A DNA stretch of 64,000 nt from CALBRZ01 sp964511065 (GTDB lineage Bacteria > Planctomycetota > Planctomycetia > Pirellulales > S012-138). Below the pieces are notes generated by a model. That model was not told the DNA's origin and made no database searches. It worked only from the letters and a program-made list of their open reading frames with translations. Position numbers and translations under genes: made by a program. Every line of letters begins with the position of its first letter. Within the stretch, counting starts at the first letter, position 1. Positions 55,656 to 63,048 of this stretch are shown here, one piece after another. The stretch spans positions 1 through 64,000 of the forward strand of contig CAZEEG010000004.1 in assembly GCA_964511065.1 (NCBI GenBank), read 5' to 3'.

Positions 55656-56750
55656 CTAGCCGTTGCGAACGGTCACACCTGCGACCGCCGCGGCCCCGCA
55701 AGATTCGTTCTCTGCCTGCACATCCGGATCCAGAAAAAGGAAGTCGCTCGCGGCCTGGCCGCGGCGCAGCAAATGCCAGAGCGATTCGTCAATCGCCATG
55801 CGCTGGCCGCGTTGGAACAGGTTGCCCTCTATGCTCACGGCTTCAAACGGTCCCTTGTAAAGGACGCGGCGTGTCCTGCCGGCGGCAGGTTCGGGTTTCC
55901 AGCCTCGCAGCCGCGTCTGCCGAAGGGCAACGCCGTTGTGCGTTAGTTCCGGTTCGCGGCTGAGGTGCAGGAACTCGACGGCTGCGAACCCGGCCGATTC
56001 CATGGCCTCTTTCGGCTCGCTAAGGTGAGGCAATCGCGAAAGTTCAATGGCCACGTTTGAGATGGATAGGTGCTCATCGTAGCACGACTGATCCGCCGTC
56101 AGACATCGGACCAGGAGCCTTCCCCCGGGCCGCAACACCCGGTAAGCCTCGCGCAGCAGCCCTTCAAGCTGGGCCGTGGAAAGCCGCGCATTGAATGTCC
56201 CGGAAAGCCGGACTTCGTCCAAGCTTCCGTCGGGATGAGGGATGGACGCCGGGGCAGGGTGGGTGATGAAATGCTCCCAAACCTGGCGACTGGGCGGCTC
56301 GGGGGCGAACGCTTCCTCGCCCTCCAGAGCTTGCCGCGTCAGGCGGGGATCAACATCCTCCTCAATCCAATAAATCCCCCAATAATTGCCATCCGGGTCG
56401 GCGACCCAGCATTTCTTCTGCCGGGCATATCCGCACATGGTGCATTCCTGGTACCTGGTTTCCAGTCCCTGGACCTGGAGCCGCTCCCGCAGGGCATGAA
56501 GCTGCGATTCTCTGGGCAACCTCAAACCCAGGCTGCTCAGCGAAACGCCCGACGATGGCGGTGAAGGCACCAGCGAAAACACCACCGGGGGTTCATCCAT
56601 TTCGAACTTGCAGTAGTCTGCGTGGAGCTTCGCAGGTTCCTTTCCAAATAGAATGCGGTAGAAATCGACCGAACGCTTCAGATCGGAAACATTGATCGAT
56701 ATATGAAACGTGGTGGGATGGTCGATCACCGTCAGAACAGGAAGTTCCAT
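55656..56750 (-). CDS. Paralogous VOC/methyltransferase-like fusion lacking metal ligands
   Basis: 364 residues; first gene of the operon. It aligns along its whole length with the next gene: VOC domain (about 14-130), truncated methyltransferase-like domain (EVRLSGTFN, AYRVLRPGGRLLVRCL) and tail (VLYKGPFEAVSIEGNLFQRG). Of the three expected metal ligands only H16 (FHISINVSDLKRSVDFY) remains; the second is Ser73 (SLSSLGLRL) and the third Gly125 (YWGIYWI). The Cys pair is rearranged to C103 and C106 (ECTMCGYARQKKC, with C114). It is therefore unlikely to be an active Fe(II) dioxygenase and may bind arsenic/metal or regulate its partner. The C-terminal Cys pairs of the partner are absent. Confidence 0.72.
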   Translation of the reverse strand: MELPVLTVIDHPTTFHISINVSDLKRSVDFYRILFGKEPAKLHADYCKFEMDEPPVVFSLVPSPPSSGVSLSSLGLRLPRESQLHALRERLQVQGLETRYQECTMCGYARQKKCWVADPDGNYWGIYWIEEDVDPRLTRQALEGEEAFAPEPPSRQVWEHFITHPAPASIPHPDGSLDEVRLSGTFNARLSTAQLEGLLREAYRVLRPGGRLLVRCLTADQSCYDEHLSISNVAIELSRLPHLSEPKEAMESAGFAAVEFLHLSREPELTHNGVALRQTRLRGWKPEPAAGRTRRVLYKGPFEAVSIEGNLFQRGQRMAIDESLWHLLRRGQAASDFLFLDPDVQAENESCGAAAVAGVTVRNG

Positions 56751-56902
56751 AGCGCCTTACCTGGTGGAGCCGCCTATTGCGGCAGGAAGGGTTGGTTGTT
56801 GCGCCGCACGGAAATCCATCACTGCTCCATTACTGCTTCATGCCAAAATCGGAAATCAATGGAAACGCCCGTGCGGCCAGCGTTTGCCGCGCCGCCTGCC
56901 GA

Positions 56903-58009
56903 CTATTGCCAATGATCGCTATCGAGAATGCCGCCGCTGGCCCGGCTGGCCAGTTCGCGCCATGTGTTCAGGTCGATATCGTCGGCCACGTATCGGACCG
57001 AGGTATCGCCCAGCGCGACGTTAACCCCATTGGCATGCAGGCTGCGTGCACCGCGCCAGCCAACCGCCAGGTACTGCCGATTCTGAATGCCGACGTACTG
57101 GCCAATCAAACTTCCGATGCAGTCTGGTTGATGAAAGTTCGGTGGATACCAGTGGTTGTAGGCCGTGCAGCGCATCTCCCCCTTGGCCCAACTGAAGCCG
57201 CGGTGGTTAACCACGTTCCAGCGTTCGGCCGTGGCGCACGATGACTCGGTCACGTGCCCATCGGGATGGTTGGGGTAAGCATAGTATCGGGCCGGATCGC
57301 TCGGCCTGGTGTTCGTATTTTCGCCACCACCGCCCAGCAGGCTTTCTGACAGGAAAACCGTATTGCTCAGGCCATCGCTGATTTCGCTCACGCGCACGCG
57401 GGAATTCAGAAAGAACACGCCGTCGGCCCCCACGCCATTGGGTTCCTCGAACGTGATGCCGCCGTCTTTTCCTGTCCCCACACAAGCGACGTAGTTCGTG
57501 GGCCCAAAGGATTGAATCCCCCGTCCGAGATCGGCCGAAACCGGGCGCATCCGGTCGCTGGGGCACAGGAAGATTTTCATCGTCTGGTTGAGTGCGATCA
57601 GGTTGCCCTCACTGATGATGTTGCCGCCGCCATCCGGATTGGGAATGTAGTAAGGGATGGAAGTATCCATCGTGCTGGCCACATTCTCTTGTTCCAGGTA
57701 GGGAATCAACTCCGCAAAAGTCCCCCACTGGTAAGAGTGCATCGGGATCGTGGGATACAGCGGCGAAATCTTGGCATGCTGGCCGACCGGGTAGTGCTGC
57801 CGCGCGGACTCAAAATTGGCCGTGGCCAGCGAAAGTTGCCGGAGGTTACTCACACACTCGGTCCGCCGCGCCGATTCCCGCGCTTGCTGGACCGCAGGTG
57901 TGATGATCGCAGCCAACAAGGTAATAATCGCGGCGACCACCAACAATTCGATCAGCGTGAAACCCTCGCGCCCCGTGCGGCGGGCGCCTCGTCTTCGCGT
58001 TGGAAGCAT
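56903..58009 (-). CDS. DUF1559 prepilin-type protein
   Basis: 368 residues. The N-terminus has a type IV prepilin/pseudopilin signal: a basic leader ending in G followed by FTLIELLVVAAIITLLAAII, to be cut by a prepilin peptidase. The DUF1559 domain shows ESARRTECVSNLRQLSLATANFES, MKIFLCPSDRM, NYVACVGT, ISDGLSNTVFLSE and the closing ANGVNVALGDTSVRYVADDI. This family is hugely expanded in planctomycetes, often called Planctomycete PGAMP or H-X9-DG type. Its function is unknown; a type II-secretion-related pseudopilin role is inferred. Confidence 0.95.
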   Translation of the reverse strand: MLPTRRRGARRTGREGFTLIELLVVAAIITLLAAIITPAVQQARESARRTECVSNLRQLSLATANFESARQHYPVGQHAKISPLYPTIPMHSYQWGTFAELIPYLEQENVASTMDTSIPYYIPNPDGGGNIISEGNLIALNQTMKIFLCPSDRMRPVSADLGRGIQSFGPTNYVACVGTGKDGGITFEEPNGVGADGVFFLNSRVRVSEISDGLSNTVFLSESLLGGGGENTNTRPSDPARYYAYPNHPDGHVTESSCATAERWNVVNHRGFSWAKGEMRCTAYNHWYPPNFHQPDCIGSLIGQYVGIQNRQYLAVGWRGARSLHANGVNVALGDTSVRYVADDIDLNTWRELASRASGGILDSDHWQ

Positions 58010-58408
58010 GGACTGGCTCCGGTTTCGGATTCAACTTGGGTGGGAAGGAAGTTCGTTCAGGCAGGTGTCTCGGCGGAATGTTGGGTTGACGGCGGCGCAG
58101 ACCGCGCTGAGGCACCGGTCCTGCCCCAGCACAGCCACTCAAACAATCTTACGATCGTTTGATCGTTTTAGTTGCCGCGCAGTTCCCTGTCAACAAACGA
58201 TTGAAGAAAATCAAGAACCGATCAGCAGCGCCGAAGGCTCCGCGCTGAAGGTCTGCATACCCCCAGGTGACGACACCCGGGTTACCATCGCGGAAATCTC
58301 GCACGGCCTTGATGCGAGAGAAGAAAATGTCATCGCGTGATGGCAATCCGCCACCGGCTGGCACCTCAAGCGTGTTACCTGAATGTTGCCCTTTGTTGGG
58401 TATACCGC
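58010..58408. other. Intergenic region with an inverted repeat
   Basis: About 400 bp upstream of the DUF1559 gene. It holds the inverted repeat ACGATC (58151-58156) and GATCGT (58161-58166) with a GTTT centre, inside a small A+T-rich patch that could be a promoter or operator. No gene is seen. Confidence 0.4.
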
Positions 58409-59080
58409 CTACCAGGCCACCACGCGGCCGTCTTTGATGATGTAGGTACGGCGATACTTGTCGATCCTGCCGCCAAAGCGCTGTTGAATGCGTACGTCGA
58501 TCGACGTTGTTGAATCATCGGGCCGCACCTTGGGCTGCGACCAGTCGATGATTTCCAACTCACCGGGCTCGGTTTGCAGATGGGCTCGCACGATATCCAA
58601 CTCCGCGGGCGGTGCCAGCGATGGCCGGAATACAATCCAGCCAATCAACAGGATCAATATCGCGGTTATCCCAACCTGACTAACCAAAACGGCCTTGCGG
58701 ATGCCTGGTGATAGCTCACTCCGCCGCCGCGCCCGGATCATGCCCGATAGGTATTCGACCATCCCAGATTGGTACACCTGCGTCAGGTATTGGCTTTGGC
58801 CGTCCTTGATCGCTTGCCCGGTTTTTTGGCCAGAAGCCTTGCCTGAGGGCGTGCCCGGCTGCGAGGCGCCAAGCCTCCGTTTCTCCATGCAGGAAGCCAC
58901 GTAGGTCGCCACCGATTGCGTGGTCACGTGGGTCCTGAGGTGATTGGCGACGAGCACCCCTCGGGCAATCAGGTAGGACACCTTCTGCTGGTGCAGCGGG
59001 GTGGGCGACGATGTTCCAAAAATCTCCCGGGTTGCTTCGCCGATGGGAATCCAATCTTGCTTGCTCGCCATGGAGGCCAT
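58409..59080 (-). CDS. Single-pass membrane protein of unknown function
   Basis: 223 residues, start at 59080 or the ATG at 59071 (GGGA lies at good spacing to the latter). Residues 1-70 look like a soluble helical domain that could be a helix-turn-helix (IPIGEATREIFG, VSYLIARGVLVAN). A polar Gln/Gly-rich linker follows and then one membrane segment (VSQVGITAILILLIGWIVF) near residue 145. The C-terminal 60 residues form a beta-type domain (ELEIIDWSQPKV, SIDVRIQQRFGG, RTYIIKDGRVV). No family recognised. Confidence 0.7.
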   Translation of the reverse strand: MASMASKQDWIPIGEATREIFGTSSPTPLHQQKVSYLIARGVLVANHLRTHVTTQSVATYVASCMEKRRLGASQPGTPSGKASGQKTGQAIKDGQSQYLTQVYQSGMVEYLSGMIRARRRSELSPGIRKAVLVSQVGITAILILLIGWIVFRPSLAPPAELDIVRAHLQTEPGELEIIDWSQPKVRPDDSTTSIDVRIQQRFGGRIDKYRRTYIIKDGRVVAW

Positions 59081-59338
59081 TCCCGTTCATGTTGCTAACG
59101 CAGAACATGCCCCGTGCCCGTGGGTTCGTGCCATGCCGCCGTGCTGTGACCAGCGGCAGGACATTGCAACCGCGATCGAGCCGGCTAATATCATTCAAGA
59201 GAGTTTTCGAATGTGCAAGCGCTTCTCGCCCGGCGTGACGAGTCGCGGCGGGTTCACGAACCGCAGAGCTTGGGGTAGAAAGCGGCCATCGCCACGGCAC
59301 GATAGCAGCACGACAGCAGCAACAAGGTTCCCCCTCTG

Positions 59339-60439
59339 ATGCGTCCAATTCGTTTCATCATGCTGGGAGGTTTCCTGGGCGCCGGCAAGACAACCACGAT
59401 TGCCCGCCTGGCACTTGCCTACCAGCGCAGCGGCAAGCAAGTGGCCGTGATCACCAACGATCACGCCAGCGCGCTGGTCGATTCGCACACGCTAGAGAGC
59501 CTGGGGCTCAACGTGGGCGAAATCGCCGGTGCCTGCTTCTGCGGCAACTTGGACGACTTGATCAGGGCCGTGGATCGGCTGGGAACGGCCATTCGCCCGG
59601 ATATCGTCTTTGTAGAACCCGTGGGCAGTTGCACCGACCTTGTGGCCACGGTCATTCGGCCAATGCGGCGGTTGTTTGCAGATCAATTCGACATCGCCCC
59701 CTACGGGGTCCTGCTCAAGCCGAGCCACGGCCTGAAGATTCTCCGGGGACTGCCGGGTGGCGGATTCTCTCCCAAGGCCGAGTACATCTTCCGCACCCAA
59801 TTGGAAGAGGCCGATTTTGTGGCGATCAATCGGATCGACCAGTTGCCGGCCGAGGATATCGCCGAGTTGGAATCGCGCTTGCGCGAACAGTATCCCACGA
59901 CCCCCACGCTGCGCATTTCCGCCAAGCGCGGCGATGGCTTTGAATCACTCATTGAGTTTCTGAACCAGCAGGGCGCCTTCGGCCAGCGAATGCTGACCGT
60001 GGATTACGAGCAGTATGCCGCCGGCGAGGCCGAATTGGGTTGGCTCAATGGCAGCTACCTGGTTCACGGAGAAACGCTGTTCGAACTCGACGACCTGGTG
60101 TTGGGAATCGTGGAACGGCTGCGCGGCTTGTTCCAGGCAGCCAGCGTGGAACCGGGCCATCTCAAAGTGATGGGGATGTGGGAGGGCGCGTGCAGTGTTG
60201 CCAATCTCATCGCCAGCAGTCTGCCCGCCGAACTATCCAGGCAGGCTTCGCACCGCGTACCGAAGGCGCATTTGATCGTCAATGCGCGGGTGGCCGCAGA
60301 ACCACCGGCACTGGAAGCGATGGTCGAGCAGGCGTTAGAGGGCGCACTCGCCGCACAGCAGCTGGCGGTGACCGACCGGCATACCCAGAGCTTCCGGCCC
60401 GGCATGCCGGCCAGCCAGCAATCGTGGATCGACCTCTAA
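59339..60439 (+). CDS. CobW/G3E-family GTP-binding protein
   Basis: 366 residues. G3E GTPases insert or deliver metals (Zn, Ni, Co) to target enzymes. Walker A is GGFLGAGKTTT, the switch-like VITNDHASALVDS follows, EPVGSCTD is in the G3 region and NRIDQL is the base-recognition motif. The family metal site, usually CxCC, is present as ACFCGN, with only two cysteines. The C-terminal domain is compact and helical and has no long His-rich stretch. The target is unknown. The gene is convergent with a metallophosphoesterase gene, and its stop lies just before the assembly gap. Confidence 0.88.
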   Translation: MRPIRFIMLGGFLGAGKTTTIARLALAYQRSGKQVAVITNDHASALVDSHTLESLGLNVGEIAGACFCGNLDDLIRAVDRLGTAIRPDIVFVEPVGSCTDLVATVIRPMRRLFADQFDIAPYGVLLKPSHGLKILRGLPGGGFSPKAEYIFRTQLEEADFVAINRIDQLPAEDIAELESRLREQYPTTPTLRISAKRGDGFESLIEFLNQQGAFGQRMLTVDYEQYAAGEAELGWLNGSYLVHGETLFELDDLVLGIVERLRGLFQAASVEPGHLKVMGMWEGACSVANLIASSLPAELSRQASHRVPKAHLIVNARVAAEPPALEAMVEQALEGALAAQQLAVTDRHTQSFRPGMPASQQSWIDL

Positions 60440-60590
60440 ACGGTTGTGCCTCNNNNNNNNNNNNNNNNNNNNNNNNNNNNNNNNNNNNNNNNNNNNNNNN
60501 NNNNNNNNNNNNNNNNNNNNNNNNNNNNNNNNNNNNNNNNNNNNNNNNNNNNCCAGCAATCGTGGATCGACCTCTAAACGGTTGTGCCTC
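60415..60590. other. 100-N assembly gap with overlapping flanks
   Basis: The N run covers 60453-60552, exactly 100 bases. The 38 bp before it (60415-60452) are identical to the 38 bp after it (60553-60590). The duplicated stretch includes the last codons and stop of the CobW-type gene. The natural reading is that two contig ends overlap and no sequence is missing. Confidence 0.9.
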
Positions 60591-60607
60591 CCGGGCGGCA
60601 CAGGAAC

Positions 60608-61873
60608 TCACCCCGTGGGCAGTGACCACTGCCGCTGATGGAGCGTCTTGCCGGCCAGGTCTTCAACGCGTATTTCTGCCTTGCCGTCTTGGGCGCGGAG
60701 GATGGTGAGCGTGGCTCTTTCGAACTGCGGGCCACCGCCCACGATCTGCATGATGGGCTCGGTATCGCTGGGATCGTCGACGCGATGCTGGTGCATGTGC
60801 CCTGAAATGACCGCCGCGAACCGGGCTTGACGCAAGGTGGGCAACCATAGCTTCGCCCCCATACCGCTGTAGTAAGCGTGCCCTTGAAGCGTGGTGCCGT
60901 CGTTATGGCCCGGCAGTCCCCGCAGCGGAATATGGCAGACGGCAAGTCGGATGGGCGCTTCGGCAATCTCCGGTCGCTGCACGGCTTTCTTCAGCCAGGC
61001 GGCCTGCTGCTCCCGGTACGGTTCGTAAGCGGCCGTGCCCGCAAACACAGGATGGGCATCCGGCTTGTCCTCGCCCGTATCGAGTCCCACCAGCGCCACG
61101 GGCCCCAACCGCAGCGCAAAGTTGTACGGCAAGTCCGCTTGATCCGGCCAACCGCTCAGCCCGGCTGACAGTTCGCGCGCTCGCTGGCCGCGAACGTCGT
61201 GATTACCCGGCACAAACAGCAGCGGACGCTCGGCCGCCCAGCCCCGATTGATGTCGCGTCCCGGATTCAACACGATCTGCATGGGATCGTCTTGCGCGTC
61301 GAAATCGTTGCAGGTATCGCCATTCCACAGCAGGACGTCGGGATCCAGTGCGGCAATCCGCGCGTGCAGGGCATCCAGCGTCGGCTGGTTCTCGTGCGTA
61401 TCGTTCACAAAGGCGATCGTAATCTGCTCGGCCTGCGCACTGGGCAACCGCAGCCGCTGCACCTGGCTGGCCTGGGTGTCTCCCCGTTCCAGTTTGTACG
61501 CGTTCTTGTACGTCAGCGGTTGAGCAACCACCCGATAAAAGATCGGCTTGCCCGGGGCGGCCGGTTCATCGAGCCGAACCCGGACCGATAACGCCTGGTC
61601 GCTGGCCCGAACCAGTCCATGTTGGGCGGCGATGGCGACGCGATCGAGCCGATCGGCCGACCAACCCCATTCCACCCAACCGGTGGCCAGCGCGGAAACG
61701 GCAAAGTGAACGGTGAAGCCGTCGGCCGAGGGATGCTGTACGACTGGCGGACTGGTGATGAGCGCAGACACGTTCGCTGCGGCGTTTTCGTCGGCCGCCA
61801 GACGCCCACTGAGATGCAAGCTCAAAGCCGAAGCCGGAATCAGACCGAGAAAACTACGACGCGGCAAACGCAT
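60608..61873 (-). CDS. Secreted calcineurin-like metallophosphoesterase
   Basis: 421 residues from the ATG at 61873 with GAGG upstream; upstream in-frame residues are unlikely. The N-terminus is a twin-arginine-like signal (RLPRRSFLGLIPASALSL). A fibronectin-like N-terminal domain (VHFAVSALATGWVEWGWS, VRLDEPAAPGKPIFYRVVAQ) precedes the phosphoesterase. The dinuclear metal motifs are in order: VNDTHEN (D-x-H), LLWNGDTCND (GD), VPGNHDVRG (GNHD), CHIPLRG and SGHMHQHRVD (GHxH). It should hydrolyse a phosphomonoester or diester in the periplasm; substrate unknown. It is convergent with the CobW-type gene. Confidence 0.88.
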   Translation of the reverse strand: MRLPRRSFLGLIPASALSLHLSGRLAADENAAANVSALITSPPVVQHPSADGFTVHFAVSALATGWVEWGWSADRLDRVAIAAQHGLVRASDQALSVRVRLDEPAAPGKPIFYRVVAQPLTYKNAYKLERGDTQASQVQRLRLPSAQAEQITIAFVNDTHENQPTLDALHARIAALDPDVLLWNGDTCNDFDAQDDPMQIVLNPGRDINRGWAAERPLLFVPGNHDVRGQRARELSAGLSGWPDQADLPYNFALRLGPVALVGLDTGEDKPDAHPVFAGTAAYEPYREQQAAWLKKAVQRPEIAEAPIRLAVCHIPLRGLPGHNDGTTLQGHAYYSGMGAKLWLPTLRQARFAAVISGHMHQHRVDDPSDTEPIMQIVGGGPQFERATLTILRAQDGKAEIRVEDLAGKTLHQRQWSLPTG

Positions 61874-62046
61874 GCCAGACCTCGTGTTGCAACATTGGGA
61901 AGATGGCCGAACCCCAGGGGTCAGACCTTTCAAGTTTGGTCTAGTCGGCAGCGCCCGTCCAGCCCTTACACCCCGTGCGCCGCCGCTGGCGAACCGTTGG
62001 TATCCGCAGTGCCCCCGTCGCGTGGACGAATGTGCCGGCCAACCTC

Positions 62047-62082
62047 GGCATGCAGGCAGACGGTGGCATGCAGGCAGATGGC
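62047..62082 (+). repeat. Short tandem repeat, 18 bp x 2
   Basis: GGCATGCAGGCAGACGGT (62047-62064) is followed directly by GGCATGCAGGCAGATGGC (62065-62082), 16 of 18 identical, in the intergenic region between two minus-strand genes. A third degenerate unit may follow. Confidence 0.75.
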
Positions 62083-62097
62083 GGCCCGCAGGCCACC

Positions 62098-62847
62098 TTA
62101 TCGTTCGCGTCGTAGGTGTTCCTTCAGGTGTGGCAGTACCCAATCGCTGCGGACGAATGTCATCAAGTGGCCGGTGCCGGGAATCTTCACAAAGCGGGCG
62201 CCCGGCACCTGCCGGGCGGCTTCCCGCACTTGCGGTAGCCGCACGTCGCGCTGACCGCAGTAGAACAGCGCCGGCACGTCGATTTTTCCCAGCACATGGC
62301 TGGGGGTGCTCCGCGCCCGGGTGCTGGCTACCAAGGCAACCAGGTCGTTGGCCTTGATTCGGCTCTTGGCTTCGCGAGAGAAACGCTCGCCCACCACGCG
62401 CTCCAGCGCCGATACGAACGCCTCCGGATCGGTGCCGTCCACGTCGTCGAAGGCCGACCAGCGATCATCGGGAAACGGGTGGACGCCGCCGATCGCCAGG
62501 CTGAGCAGCCTCTGCGGGGCATGCTCCACCATGCCAAAACCGATCCAACCGCCCATCGAGTAACCGCAAAAATGGGCCTGCTCGATGCCCAGGTTATCGA
62601 GCACCGCCACCACGTCGGCCGCGCGGCGGGCCAGTTCATACGCCGCCGGGTCGTGCGGCTTGTCGCTGGCACCATGGCCCCGGGCGTCGATCTGTATCAC
62701 GCGGTAGTCCTCGGCCAGCGCTTTCACGTAGCCGTAGATGCCCCACATCCGATGGCTTGAACCAAACCCATGCTGTAACACCAGCGGCGGCCCTTGGCCG
62801 TCAACCACAAAATGAATGCGAACGTCCTCGTTCACGACATACGGCAC
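62098..62847 (-). CDS. Alpha/beta-hydrolase fold protein
   Basis: 249 residues. The nucleophile elbow is GYSMGG, the oxyanion region is LVLQHGFGSSHRMW, and DARGHGASDKP precedes it as usual. The acid and His of the triad are probably in PALFYCGQRDVRLP and IPGTGHLMTF. No signal peptide, so it is cytoplasmic. The family spans esterases, lipases, haloperoxidases and C-C hydrolases; the substrate cannot be inferred. It lies about 220 bp upstream of the metallophosphoesterase gene on the same strand. Confidence 0.9.
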   Translation of the reverse strand: MPYVVNEDVRIHFVVDGQGPPLVLQHGFGSSHRMWGIYGYVKALAEDYRVIQIDARGHGASDKPHDPAAYELARRAADVVAVLDNLGIEQAHFCGYSMGGWIGFGMVEHAPQRLLSLAIGGVHPFPDDRWSAFDDVDGTDPEAFVSALERVVGERFSREAKSRIKANDLVALVASTRARSTPSHVLGKIDVPALFYCGQRDVRLPQVREAARQVPGARFVKIPGTGHLMTFVRSDWVLPHLKEHLRRER

Positions 62848-63048
62848 AGCGAAACTCCAAAGGGCATGAGCAGTCGGCCGCGGCGCGGCACTTCAAGGGG
62901 GGAGGCATCCACCGGCAGCGCAGATGCTAATGGCCGCCATCGCGCGGCAGCAGTTTTTTTCACGATTGCGGGGGCCAGCGGACCTGCGCAGCGGCGGGCA
63001 CGCGCGCGCAGCAACCGGCCTTGCGGTTATCCTGCCCCCCGGGTTCCG

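Noticed and set aside
54500..56750. Fosfomycin-type (FosA) resistance function for the VOC fusions
   Set aside because: The Cys pair and its CCYA context point to the ArsI/CadI branch, and the methyltransferase-like half has no role in FosA enzymes.
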